NCBI RefSeq assembly: GCF_019925205.1
Contig: NC_083566.1
Span: 35,905,558-35,969,557 of the forward strand
Origin: Metopolophium dirhodum
Lineage: Eukaryota > Arthropoda > Insecta > Hemiptera > Aphididae
Reading direction: 5' to 3'
DNA length: 64,000 nucleotides
Position numbers and translations under genes: made by a program. Positions 13,190-27,399 of this stretch are shown piece by piece; positions within the stretch are counted from its first letter, which is position 1; the number at the start of each line of letters is the position of its first letter. Below the pieces are notes generated by a model. The model was not told the DNA's origin. It saw only the letters and a program-made list of their open reading frames with translations, and made no database searches.

Positions 13190-14426
13190 GTAAAAACAAA
13201 CCTGTGTTATTATTAATACTATTTTTTTTTTTTAATTATACACAGAATTGCACCGCCGCCGATGATGATTAGAAGACGCACGCTGCTAGAGAAAAAAATA
13301 CGTATAACGGTGCGCTTGCCCGCGCAACGAGCAAAGATGAGGTCAACGTATAAATTAATTTTGGCCATTGGTAATTATATTATTATATTATACCATAAGT
13401 AATAATATATTAGTTGTACGAGTGCTTTGTGTGTGTATATTATGTGTAGCGTACATATTATTATTGAGTACGTGCGTAGTGCACTGTCTCGCCGGACTGT
13501 AAACAAACGCGTATTTAATGATATGAATTATTCATTCAAGCAGTTGAAACAAAAAACAACCCCGGCCTATATAACTACTGGCGACGGCCGATACATTTAT
13601 TCGATTCCTCGTACCACGTGATACCTAATATAATTATTATCAAGTGGGTACCCACCTATCTATGTATAGGATTCGCCTTTTTTCATCGATTTCGATATTT
13701 TGTATTTACAATATTATATTATTACGCGGTAATTGCTTACACGTTGTGTTGCACCTTATGACTTTATAGTCTATAGCTTATACATGGTATTTGTCATAAT
13801 ATTAAATTTTATATTGTTGGAACAGTAATTTTGGCGGGAATAGATTAGGAACTCATAAATAAATTATTTAAAAATAAATAATGTAATATCTAGTACATAA
13901 ATCAAAACTGCGTTATCGCTCATCTCTATAATAGTAATAATTGTGATAGTCGACAGTCCTATTACTACCTAATAATATGCAATTTATACAAGGGACAAAT
14001 AATTAATCGAACAATATATAGATATGTATCGGGCACCGAGAAAGCGGGTCTACATAACTAGTCGGCGTAAGCGGTACGCTATATTATATGCTCTATAATA
14101 ATATACATTGTATACATACTGCGAAAGTCGTCGATTTTATATAATAAACCGTTAGGGAGCCAATGTGAAAATTCCTGTGTAGGAAATATACTACGCGCCA
14201 AAAACGAGAGCCCCGGCGGTATTCAGCGTCGGCGGTGTCTCGTCTGATGGTGAAAAAAAAGAAAATCAGACTTACGGTATAGTCAACCGCCGCCACCGCC
14301 ACCACTTAAGGAATGAAAGGACAAAAAAATAAAGTAAATGCGTGTATAAGTGACCCGCAATACTCGTCCAGGTATTATAGTTGTATAGAGTCGCACGCAC
14401 ACATCAGTCGTGCCGAAACGTCTTTA

Positions 14427-14444
14427 TACACACACACACACACA
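14427..14444. repeat. AC microsatellite grading into TA
   Basis: ACACAC run directly followed by ATATATATAT. Confidence 0.85.
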
Positions 14445-17400
14445 TATATATATTTCGTAGGTACCTCTATAAGTGACCGCGAGTGAGTGCATGGTCATGG
14501 GTGGATAGAGGGGGGGGGGGACGGTAAAAAAGTGCACGGCACCAGACCCTTTTAGAGAAGAACTCGCCGAATAATAATTCAACGGTCCTCCTGGTCTCCG
14601 GCCGATGTGTATACATATTGTATAAACGCGTTTCGGACCCGATAATACGACGCCATGTACTTACTTACTATATACCTAGCTATATAATAATATTGTGTGC
14701 TCGACGACGGGTCGTAATAATTATTATTGTCGTACATTAGACAAATTATTGTATGCGCGTCGGGGGCTGGCCGGTGTACCGGTTTCCCTTCCCTCACCCA
14801 CCCAGCTGAACGCGTTGCTGCAGACGAGGCTCTATAATATATAATATTATTATATATTCTTGTCGGGTTGATGAATTGATAATTCGTTTCTGTCCCAAAC
14901 GTATACAGCTGTAACTACCCACTACCTACAGACATACACGTCATGTATAGTGTATACGTATGCGACGACGAGAATAAGTGTAACAGTATCTGCAGATGAC
15001 CATATACTGATATACCTAATAAAACGCTGCAGCTAGAAAGAAAAAAGCTGGGACCTATAATATTTAAAAGACAGTGTGTAGGCCGTGTCAAAACGTTTTT
15101 GTGTAAATAAAAAGAACTTAAAAAGTAATCTAGATAATATTGGCAAAATGTAGATTGGCCAATATTAAAGGTGAAGTTTGGTATTGTACACTTAGTACAG
15201 CACTAGTATAGTGCAGCTCTTCTTGTTGTGTGGTGTGTCGGTGCAGCATAATTCAGATAATAATAGTGTGTAATAGTATTTTGAATGTTATAAAAATTTA
15301 AAATACATAAAAAACATTAATCATGTAATTTTTTTTTTAAAATTACATTATATACCTAATTAAGTTTTTCTTAAAAATATTTAAAATTGTTTGATTGTTG
15401 ACTGGTTTGGGCCTTAGGTCCTAGCGCCGAATTTAAGGTGCGAAGTATATTGTATTCATCGAGCTCCTATATTTTGTACATTTCGTCAATAGATGTTTTG
15501 CAATATCTGTAGTGTTGGTTGTATTTTCTATACCTCTCATTGTACTATAGCCTACAAGAGTAAGTATGTTCTTGTGAATATTTCCATGGTCATTTATGTA
15601 TTTAACTGTGCAGTTAGTCGTTGTTTTATACCTGCAGAAACATACTCATCTATTCGCCTACCATACATATTATACTCGTCAGTAAAAATGTGAATTAAAA
15701 AATAAACTCAGGACGGGACCCCCGGGTGTAACTCGTTTTCGTGTGTGTGTCGAGCGCGCACATCATGATAATAATAATAATACGTATTATAATATATACA
15801 TACTCCCATTATTTCGGATAGTATATATACCTATACGTGGCTACGTAACACGGTAGTGCTGCTGCGTGTCATGTGCTGCACTCGAGAGCTACTCTAGCCG
15901 TATATTATAATAAATAAAACAATTAACGAATCGTTTATATTATTATTATAATGTATTATTATTTTGAACGACGAATACGCGACGGTGAGGCGTGTGCCTT
16001 TAGGCCGATCGATTTCCATGACTCAAATCATGCTTTTACACACTATATGCGCGCTCAGGTGGTCTAGCTGACGCCGCCGCCGCCGGTTTTTCACTCGTTT
16101 TCATATATATTTTATACTTAAAATAATATACAACGATTATCGTTAAAATATTATATATATACGTATACCGATCGGAATTCGAGATTGCCCAGCGCACGCG
16201 TAACACGCGCTCGGTCCTATAGAAAATGATTTGACCGTATACGCGTAATAATAATATTATAATAATGTTATGCGACGGGAAGGAAGACGCGCGCATAGGT
16301 ATTATATTATATTTTAATATGTATTATTATGCCGACCAATCCCGCCGCAATACACACACGATGTGTGTGCACGAAGAGAACGATCTGTGAACTCGCCGTG
16401 GCGATCTATATAATATACATTTATATAATATATATATACCTAACAGGTGGGCGGGTGGGTAGATAATATCGCTGTCGAAAACGATCAAACGGTGCGATAA
16501 GACGTCATATTATTCGATACCATTCTACTTAGCAAGTATGTAGGACTTATCCGTGCAGCAGTGTACACTGTACACATGATATTATATTAGGCACCTATGT
16601 AATAAAATAAAACTTTATTTTGACATTCCGATCGACACATATTTTATTATAAGCTCTAGAGTTGCATATAATATATAAATGCATATATGTAGGCCGTTCC
16701 TAAATGCTTAATCAGCTTACGTCATGAGCTCGTGCATATAGAACAATATTATAGATACATAATATATATAACACGCCTACGTAATATGGAGCACATGTAT
16801 TTTGGACATGGGGATGGCAAAATATACTTATATTAATACATAGCGTATTTATGATATCGTTTTTGTAAATTGAAAGACAAACGATTTTTTTAAAAAAAAA
16901 AGTGAGTTTAGTCAACGACATCAGGGTACAGTGGCGTTTAGAAACGTAAAATGTGTATATATTACTTATGTGACTTGAGTAATATCTCGTATTAATCCGG
17001 ATTCGCTGTGCGCGTGTGTAAGCCATAACGCGAGTTGAGTCCTATAGTAGCGAACGTATATACAATAATAATGTACGTAGGTATTTACCTACCTATATGA
17101 TATACTACATCGTGCACGTATACATATAATGTAATAGGACATTAAAATTGTTTTATATAGTATAATATATATTTGTAAGGGGACTGGCGCGAGAGGGTTT
17201 TACGAGTGTACAGTGCGCGTGCCGTGCCTATTACCACGACGACGCGCACACACATAATATTATAATATAAATTATATTGATATTAACGTACACGCGAGGC
17301 GTTATTAATCCGTCAGGTCAACGCAGATCGTATTATATATATAATATTATATATTATACCATCGCGGTAGGCGTGCGCCGATTTACGATATCTTTTTAAG

Positions 17401-18730
17401 GATAAAAATACTCCGTCCAAGCCCGTCTGTCCTAGCTTCGTGACGTTTTTATTCTCGATCGCGGCGCTCGAGACGTGTACAATAAATATATTATACAGCA
17501 TAATATAGGTACCAGCTATAAGCACTGTTGGGACTACTGCTGTGTCTTGGCGCGCGGGTCGTCGTCGTGACCTAGTGCTAGGGGCACGCGTTAAGACGCG
17601 ATTACACCGCGGACGGATAGGTACTACTGCTTAAGTCTCTCTAAACACATGGCGAGGTAATCGCAACTGACGGATTTCCGTTGAAGGCATATTTTGTACA
17701 CGACGAGGAGAAAAAAAGGACTGACATGGTATAGCTATATTATCATAATATATCGGTATATAAACGATAACAGCAACAAACGCCCGTAATAACATACCTG
17801 ACTCAGTGAAAGACATAAACGCCAAAACGAGATGAAAAGTAAATGTATCATCGTGTCGTACAAAACCGCGGGTATACTTCGGGGCGTTCGGCTGCCATGT
17901 CTGTCACTCTATATAGACCAGCTAGACCAAATCTCGTCTACCCACGTCTTGCGCACATTTTACAACTTACCAAACTGTATATTTGAGTATACTAGATATT
18001 TTAGTATCACTGAACTTTAAAAATGTATTCACATAAATTTAAGGTGTACACGTAGATAATTTAATTTTTTTGTTTTGATCTCGGATAAATATATAGTTCC
18101 CTTACTCCGTGAATTATTGCCATCTATAAGTTATAATAAACCGAAATCATATTTCAAAAATAATAGTCGAAAGAAAAGTTATTGACGGGGACAAATATAC
18201 ACAGCGAAACACTGTATTTATTATAATCTCGCAGCGAGCGACAGTGCATTTTATTATAGTTTTACCGTTGCCGCCACCGATAACCGGTTCTCAGCTGCCA
18301 CTTTTACGGAAGGATATAATAATAATAATAATAACAATAGAAAACTTTTCGACTTTCATCACAACAGACACGCTATAAATACTCGCGCAACGTACAAGCG
18401 TATATTCAGTTATATTTTGAACACTTTTTGAAAAATTGTTCGTTTACTATAATAATATCGTTACATTTCGACCGGAACGATGCGTCCGTCGTTATAATAT
18501 AGTATAAATCACATAATATATAATATTCATGACGAGTTTCCCGCGCGATCGTATAAGTATTATCAATACTACGCGCGTCATTTTGCATACGATGATGGCT
18601 GCGAGAGACTATGGTTCGTTCGGGTCTATTGGTATAGGTACTCCGCGACATACGCATATTATTCAATACATTTCAAAATAAATTCCGTGACAATAATGCA
18701 TGCACCTACGGTAGTCGAGAGTATTTCCCG

Positions 18731-18850
18731 GCTGCCCGGACGACTCGCGGGGAGGACATTCTTTTATTGCGGGGCTCGGAGCGTGGTTAGTATATAAAAC
18801 ATCGAAAGCAACTAAATCATTGCTGCACACATCTGGTCATCTACTCATCT
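18731..18850 (+). promoter_or_regulatory. Possible TATA-containing promoter-like segment
   Basis: A GC-rich patch (CCCGGCTGCCCGGACGACTC) is followed by TATATAAAAC at about 18790-18800, then a more neutral stretch with ATGTCGATAG near 18855 that opens only a few codons. The TATA context is good, but there is no gene behind it that I can support. AT-rich DNA makes chance TATA boxes frequent. Confidence 0.15.
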
Positions 18851-20487
18851 ACTCATGTCGATAGTATCGATATTACGATAATAAATTATAGAACTATATC
18901 GTCATACATTCATATATTATATGGTCAAAGAATTCGTTTTAACTAATAATAAAATATTTCATAACGATTGAAAATGTTGAGAGCTTTTTCAAATTTGTAA
19001 GGCATTATAAATTATAATCAATGCGAACGTTGTAGAGTGAATGATTTGGTAATGGGATTGCAAGTATACATTATTATAATATACACTACGCAGCCAACTT
19101 TTAATTCGTCCCCTCTGCACTCATTACTATAAGATTTGCTAAAGGATATTATAATAAAGTTGGTAATATCGACAATATGATGACGTATATATTGTATATC
19201 ATATAAAATATTAGTCGTCCGTTTTGGGCTAAAAAAAAATTATACTTGGATTGGTAAAATACAATTTAATATATAGGAGTGACATTTAAGTGTCGAACCT
19301 AACCATTATACCTTCCACTGGATTATGATGGTACTCGCTGCTCGAGTACACGGGGGTAAGACATAATGTGTTTACCTAAATATAGTATTATACTACCTAT
19401 AATATAATACCGACGGTACGCAGGTGTCGCGTTGTTTCAACTAATTATTATAATATGTAACCTATTATAATAACGTCATTATACGATTTAAGTACGTATG
19501 CTGTATGCGTTTATGTATAAATTATAATAACCTATACCATTACGCAGTGGACCAGTAAGTACACACGACGAACGAATTATCGGTAGCTCGTGCACCGAGA
19601 ATCCACGGGTCCGCTCGCGCGATACACGTCTCTAATAGGAGTCGATTATACACACGCACATGCACATAATATAATATACGATCCTCGGAGAATTAATAAT
19701 AATAATAATAATATAATATTATCATCATCGCCATCGTCGTCGTTGTCGGCCGTCACTGATTTCGTGTCGTTTCCGTCTTGCGGCAGGTACCGGATAATTA
19801 AGGCGTGTGTTACCGGCTAAATTTTTTTTCTCTTTATAGACTGAAGCGATAAATCTTTTATTTCATTCGTCCGTCCAAGCTTTTTTTTTTTAACGTATAT
19901 TTACGGCGGGCGCCCGTATAATAATGTAGGCGAGAAATTTACGATCGGTGTCGTTACTGTTACTGTTATTATCATTACTTATTATTATTACTGTTTCGAC
20001 TCGCATTGGAATCGTGACCGAATTTCGAGTTAAGGTTTAGCATAAAATATCTCCGGGCTCGCCGCAAGAAATCAGCGTGGGGAGAGAAGGGGGAGGCCTA
20101 TTTTAACAACTTCCCATCGGTCCAAATGCATTTGTCGGTACATAACCATTCGGTGCGGGTAATCGATATCGAACATAAAATAATATATAATAACATACAT
20201 ACCAAACACCTAACAAAACCGATCCAGAAATCAAAGACAATATGAAAAATGGTAGAAACACAGTAGATATTAGGTAGGTATTGATTTACTCTGCGTATAT
20301 TATAATATAAGGATAAGACTGTATGAATATAGGCATATTATAATATAGTTTACGCGTTGGTCTTATAAGGCATTTGTATAATATGAAAATAAATTATAAT
20401 TTGCCTCAGTACCGCAATAGCCCGGCCACCGAATGGCATTTAGTCACTGTCAAAGCGATGCATATTATTGATCTACATCAGAGCGTA

Positions 20488-20507
20488 TGTGTGTGTGTGT
20501 GTGTGTG
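20488..20507. repeat. (TG)10 microsatellite
   Basis: Uninterrupted TG repeats. Confidence 0.9.
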
Positions 20508-21870
20508 AATGTAAGAGCACGCGAGCCGTGGGATTTGCATTTTTATCGTCCGATCGACGAGTAAACAATGACATCAGCGATAATAATAAACAGATCGATC
20601 AATCAGTTTTCTATGTGTACCTACCTAAATATATATAATATTATAATGCGCCCGCGCATTTTGCATCATCCGGTCGATTTAATACCGCGGCGTTTACCTA
20701 TATTATATTAAAATACACAATTTGGCGTACGACGATGGACGAGAAACAAACTATTCGATTGTAATATTATTATGTATAGGCGCACCCGGGAGAAGACGAC
20801 TTATTTTATAATATATAGGATTTACATTTTATTTGACCATACGAATAAATAAATTCCGCGAGTATAATTATATATTATTATTTCATATTTGCTATAATAC
20901 TGCACTATAGGTACACTTGCCAGTGCGTATTATTAGTGACCGCCAGTGTTATAATCGTTAATCGAATTCGATATCTTACGAGTATAAAGTTTATACTTCA
21001 AAATTCAAAGTGTTTGATATCACTCATCCGTATATTGTAAATACTATATTCGATACGATATTATTACAATGTTGACGTGATGCGAGGAGTCGGGCACAAT
21101 GTTTACAATAACAGTAGATAGTAATAATAATAATAGTATAATAATCTATTTGGACAGTCTCCAATAAATAAGGACGTTGCGGCCGACACGACGGTATGCA
21201 TGAGGTAGGTATAGGTATATAGGTAAGTACGTATTGTAATAACGTAAATTATACTATCTATATACAGGCGTGTACGGTACTTGACGGATGACTTGAACGC
21301 GCGCGCCGTATATATACGCTTGCTGTACCTATACCCGGGTTTATCGGATGAATCGTGCGATTTTGTCATGTAGGTAGGTTACCCGCGTCGGTATACGGTG
21401 GTTTACGTGAAACTGTTATGTTGATCGAGCGTGCGTAGTACATCTATAAAACCATTATGTACTATATGAACACACGGAAATCTTCGACCGAATGAATATT
21501 ATAATATATGAATATCATTCGCGTCTTTCGTACGGCTAAATACACATCGCACAATGATAATATATTATGTCGTATATAATTTATCATTTGTACAAATACA
21601 CACACGTTCGCGGGAGAAATGCATATTAAATAGGTGCACATTCTATATACCTATAGGTGCATAAGACACGCGTTTGAATGTTATCTTCAGACCCAATCGT
21701 ATAACATAATATTATAATAAGCGTGGACGACATTGGGGTAAATATATTGTTTTTTCTTGAAGTAAAATTAAATTAGCACGAAGGATGGAGAGTTCGAAAA
21801 ATCAATGTATCTACGTTGTACGTCCTACCTATATGCAATATTAGTTAAGCATTATTTATTTATTTATTTT

Positions 21871-22050
21871 GGCTTGCCACGATACTATATTATAATATAG
21901 CCACATATATGTGACTTGCTGTGGCACGGTGTTTGGCTTCAGTCACTTACGTGCTCTGAGTGCCAGAATCGGCCGATGACACTAATTCTCGGATGGGTGA
22001 CCACCCGGTTTTTTAGTGGCAAATCCTTGCCACACATACCCTCCCCCACA
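21871..22050 (+). repeat. 5S-rRNA-like dispersed repeat (SINE candidate)
   Basis: Contains TCTCGGATGGGTGACCACCC near 21988-22007, closely matching the loop E/helix IV region of eukaryotic 5S rRNA (ACTTGGATGGGTGACC). It is followed by a TAGTGGCAAATCCTTGCC stretch. The left part GTGGCACGGTGTTTGGCTTC is not obvious 5S sequence. Only the 3' half of 5S is recognisable, so this is not a functional 5S gene. A 5S-derived SINE or tail fragment fits best. A low-complexity TTATTTATTTATTT precedes it on the left. Confidence 0.5.
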
Positions 22051-22519
22051 GTAATAAAACCTACTAAATAACCCAGGCTAATGACCTTAGATGTCGAAAC
22101 CTTAACTTAATTAATATATATATAATATGTATTATGTAACTATATATAACAAGCGTTTATGGAAATGTGTTGAGGTTAGGTAATGGTATATGAAAACAAT
22201 TTATTTCAACGATATTCAACAGTGAAAAACATTGACGAAATTATTGTGTAGGAATCTAGGTGCGATTGCGATCTTGGATGATCTATATTCTCGCGGTGTT
22301 TTAACAGGACAATAAATACTATACACAACGGTATCACTCATCGGGGAGACCAATGGAATTATCGAGGCTTATGGGAGCAATACTGACCAAATACCTACAT
22401 GGCTACATTAAAAAAAAAATTCGCTTAAAAAATAAATTTACGCGCACTGTATGTAGGCATATAATATAGACTCGGAAAAATAATATTATGAAATAGTAGA
22501 TATATAAGTACAATTCTCG

Positions 22520-23345
22520 TCAGTCCTACCTCCATAAAATTGTTCATGTCATACTGGCACACCGCCAGCTTCGTTGCTGCGTGCGACACTTTTTACGCAC
22601 TTTATGCGAAAACGGAAGGAAACCCACGAGGGGATTACAACGTATCACGTCGGAAAAACGTAGCGCTCGCGCAAACGCCACGGCGCTCACCACATTGGTC
22701 GATTCGCGCACTTTTTCACACCGTATCGCACACCGGACGACGGCGAGACGACTATTATTCGGACACTTAATACCTATAATACGATTTTATATAGTGCGAG
22801 CAAAACGATTTCGCGAACAAACCGGGCCGACGGTTATGTATCACAACGATAGGGATGATAGATCTACGACGATGTGCCTGTCGAAAACAATCGACGGACG
22901 AATCGAGATCGCGAACAAACGACAACCCTCGAACGAAACGCGAATGAAAATAATAATATTAATTATAGATTGCCCATGATGACACACAACAACAGTATAC
23001 GCGTTAATAATAATATTATATTGTTATGATATTACGCGCAAAAACGACAACTACGGCGGTGGCGGGGCATTTACGATAGTGTTATATTTTTTAGTGTCTG
23101 ACGCGAGAGTGCTCTTATCCGGCGGGCCGCGTGACGACTGCCGGTGGATAATGCAGTGCGTGCGTGATAGCTACCTAAACGGGAGCGCGGCGGCGGCGGC
23201 GGCGGCGGCGTCGACGATGCGCGCGGAACAACCGTTGTTGCTGGGCAGGCCTCGGTCGCGTTGGTGGGGCCTCGGGTCCACCTAGCGCGTATCCGGGGTC
23301 CCACCTTCCGGGCCCGGCAAAAAAATCGGCCGCGCACGCGCGCCG
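22520..23345. other. GC/CpG-rich island without a supported gene
   Basis: About 0.8 kb much richer in GC and CpG than its surroundings, with open frames on both strands. It ends in a run of GCG triplets near 23188-23210. The frames translate to Arg/Ser/Thr-rich strings without domain or splice support, as expected when stops are scarce. It could be an untranslated exon, an internal promoter or an isochore-like patch. Confidence 0.4.
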
Positions 23346-26300
23346 TATATGACTTTATTATTACTATTTTGATTCATTATAAATAACGCGACAAAAAAAT
23401 GAAAAATATATTTTAATATTATTAATACTAAAGGGCTAAAATATTGAATCACACTAAAAATAAGTCAAAAACGTATCTTTATAAACGCGGCTAAAAATGC
23501 ACTAAAACTGTTCAACTACATTTATTTTTAAATTTAAGAAATTACAGAAATATTGTTCTTAAATAAAAAATTAAGTGAAATGTACCTACATAAAAAATCA
23601 ACAGTATAATATTAATAAAATAGTTTAATAAATAAACAAATCACCTAAATCTGCCGGTGTCTAAACAAAATTTTGTTCTTGGAAAATCTTAGATAATGTG
23701 TAGGGATCATAACTAAAATCATATAAAATCATATAGTAAATACTAATAGATACAATCGAAATGTGCTTTGATAAACTTATAAAAATCGAAGAACGCAGTC
23801 ACTATAAAAGATCGACTCCGCACAATTACACACAGTATAAAATATATGAACATAATATATTTCGGTTATGAACAATCTTATATAAAACGTTACAATATGA
23901 TGCAAATTAAACATTTTTGATAATAATGATCAATATTTTATATGATTTATTATTATTACTATAATTTATTTAATTGCCGTGCTATATACTATTTTTTTAA
24001 AATAAAAGCACTTAAACTAAAATTGAAAAATTATAAACTAGGTACTATAATATAATAATATTATGTTATATAGAAATATTACGATAGTAACGTAAGTATA
24101 ATGTTAAAAATTAAGTCATTGACATTTAATACTGACACTGAATCAAATATTATATATTAATATATTATACTATCTAATGCTATATATTATATAAAATATA
24201 ATACAGGAATAGGATATCGAATACATGGATACTTGAATGGTTCGGTCGTTCGAATTATTTATAAATTTGATAACATAATATTTAAATTTTAACGATTATA
24301 ATATCATATAATAACATCGGTCATCTGGTAACTCGATTTTATTGATAGAAAAAAAAACCGTATTTGTATGATACTGAACGCGTACCTACGTTTCAATGGC
24401 TTTTGAAGTCAGATTATTTTTTAAGTAAGTACCAGTTATTATAGAAATTTAAGATATTTGACATTCCGTGTACCTATCGATTTCGACGTGATTTTTTTAT
24501 TCGTACAAAGTATAATAATCTTTACGAATTCATGTTATTCTTTGCGTTTTCACAATTGATTGAATTGTAATGTGACGCCTTTTAACAGAAAATAACAATA
24601 TAAAACTGGTTTTTAATGTCGGTCCAAAAACGTTGTAACATTGGTTAACATTATACCGCCGTCAGCATCTCGTTAAAAGTCGGTCTTTTTTTATATTATT
24701 GCCTCACAGTAGTCTTATACTTTTTAAGTAGAATATATCGAAAAAAGTATTTATTTTCAACGACTATTGATTTCTTATAATATTATTATTTGCATAAAGA
24801 GTCTAATAGTTAGGTACCCATTTATATTTTAGCATTTTCCAATAAATTAATATTCAAATATGGGTAAGACATGTTTTGTGACACACATTAATATTACATG
24901 CACTATTACACATTTACACTAAACGTAATTTATTGCAAATTCGTAGTTTTTAATATTATGCAAGAATGCTACAAGATGTTTAACTTCCAAATAGTTTTAA
25001 TTACATAATATATGTCTCAATTTGTAAACAAATTAAACAAAAAATTACTATAAATTAAAAATAATAAACATCAACAATTTAATGAAAAGTCGCTGTAAAT
25101 AAAATAAAATTCAACAAATACAAAGTAACTAGATTGAATAAAAATCTTACACAATCTCACTGTACTGGTATTCCATGCACACAAATTTAAAATGTACCTA
25201 TTATTTTGGAAAAACGATTTACAAACAATAAAATGTGTATAGTGTTGTGCTAAATTTAGGTAGACCCGTTTTTACGTACAATATTAATTTATTGCCTATA
25301 CATCCTATAATATACACCTAACAGTATATAAAAAATATAGGTACCATTTACCAGCAACGTTTTATTTCTTTAACGAATTTGACGAGTGCCATATATGCCT
25401 TAAGTGGTTATTTCAGTTTCACGAATTAGCGCTAAATTGTAAATTAAAACAGACATTTGGGTGGTGTTAAAAGGTGTAACGGTAGTTCGCATATCTACCT
25501 AATATAATATTAAACCAAATTCATTTACCGTTTTCAAAAAGAAAAATAAGAATGCAGTTTTTTTCATAGGAAATTTTCGAGTTGAGCCAGATTACCTCAA
25601 CCCCCAACTAATATTAAAGTAATTTTTTTTTTTTATCAAATTTATCTTATTATGGTTTTAAAAAAAGTTCAATATAGGTTAGGTTAGGTGTATATATTTA
25701 CTATGTGTCTATGTACTTCCACACCAACTATATATGTTATAAGAAAATAGTACTCTTTATAATATGTGCTGTATTTTTTATAGCACACATTTTGACACAT
25801 TCGTAAATGTAATAAACAAGAATTTCGATTAAATACTACAAAAATGGCAGTAAAAATTAAAAATTAACAGTATATCTAATTAAATAAATGGTATGATATA
25901 GCGGATCTACTAGGTATTTATTTTAATTACTCAGGACTCCTGTAAAACATGATAATTTGGTGAGGTGCATGTACATAAATTACGAATTCATAATTTTTGA
26001 TACATCGTTGCATGTATATTAACCGAAGCACATTTTAAATTTGAATTTACATTATCTAATCATTTAATCCATTTTAACTGGTGTATATAATATACTGAAT
26101 GTTCTATATTAAAATAAGGTTGTTTAGTGTTTATTACAAACCACAAAGTCGTATTAAATGTGAACTATATATATATATATATTATATATATTATATATGT
26201 ACATGAATTAAATTATAACATTATACTTGTTAATTTGATTTCGAGGAATTCAATACAAAATGTGATTATGTAAAGTGTAAACGATCAAATTTTGGATCAA

Positions 26301-27010
26301 AACAGCTTTTTCGAAATTAAAATCAAAGTATATATTTTCACGTATTCATAATTATCCTAGGTTATATATTATTATTATATAGAATGTTCTTGTATATAGG
26401 AAAACCACGCAGTGCGGTGGTGCGCGCGGGCGGTAACGTGATACAATTTATATTAGTATTGCTATATATAATATAATAGTTGCCCCGCTAGAAAAGGTTA
26501 ACATATTCATGAATTCACTATTGGTAAATATTCAAACCGTTGAGCCGCTTAACCGCACGTATTATTGCTCAATGTTAATCATTTATTATGTTTATATAGG
26601 TATTATATTATTATTTTATTATGGTAATAATTGTAATGATTTTTATTTTAATAATTACTTTATACGCGCATTCGATTGGATTTCACGTGACGCGGGACAC
26701 ATAATATTATAATGTAGATTACAGGTAACATTATAACGCGTGTATAGTATTGAACTAATTGAAAGCGATATTGTTCTACCTATTAAGTGAATATTTTGTA
26801 ATTTATCGGTCGATTTGACATTGCTTATATTATTACCTAATATATGATTATATTATAATATTATACTACGTAAATACTAAATAATATATTAAAAATGAAA
26901 AGTTTTAGAAAATGTGATTAATGTAAATTTTTATATTGTATATGAAGCATAGCATTGATTGATCCCAAGCTTACACTCTACCATGCCGCCATTTGGAGGT
27001 TTTGAGCAAC
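23346..27010. other. Very AT-rich stretch, nothing recognised
   Basis: About 3.7 kb of extremely AT-rich DNA with many stops in all frames. It holds a short TTAGG run near 25678-25688, a TA run near 26168-26200, and no element ends that I can pair. Confidence 0.6.
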
Positions 27011-27027
27011 ATGAGTCACAACCACAG

Positions 27028-27245
27028 ATATATACAACAACTAGATAGCCGTCTCTTTCTTATCATCGAAGTCGGCCGCCATTTACAAAGCAGGCAATAT
27101 TTACAACATAATAATATCACAGTATATATGTATATAAGTATAAATGTAAAATAAATGTAAACATTGCCTGCTTTATAAATGGCAGCCAATTTCAACATTG
27201 GTCTCAACTGTAATATAAAGATAGCTATCTAGTTGTTGTATATAT
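27028..27245. mobile_element. Foldback/MITE-like element, 218 bp
   Basis: Two nested inverted repeats. The outer arms are a perfect 22-bp match, containing TACAACAACTAGATAGC at 27028-27049 and GCTATCTAGTTGTTGTA at 27224-27245. The inner arms are 25 bp (27074-27098 and 27163-27187) with 23 matches, around GCCATTTAxAAAGCAGGCAAT. The central loop is AT-rich. No coding capacity. The geometry fits a non-autonomous foldback transposon or a transcribed long hairpin. No convincing target-site duplication was seen. Confidence 0.65.
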
Positions 27246-27399
27246 AGTGTATATCGTCACAACTACAACTATTGTCAACTCTACAATTTTTTCTCAAACC
27301 GTCCCCGAAATCAAAAGTTTTGCATTTTTTATAACTCACCCGGAGAACGAGTGTGGTTATTATCGCCATTCTATCGTCACATTTCTAGGCAAGCAATAA

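Noticed and set aside
17787..17820. Minus-strand ATG with a CAG/GTATGT donor (peptide MAFMSFTES)
   Set aside because: The donor is good, but the short peptide is unrecognised. It ends one base past a codon, so it does not match AP-2 exon 2, and no partner exon is visible.
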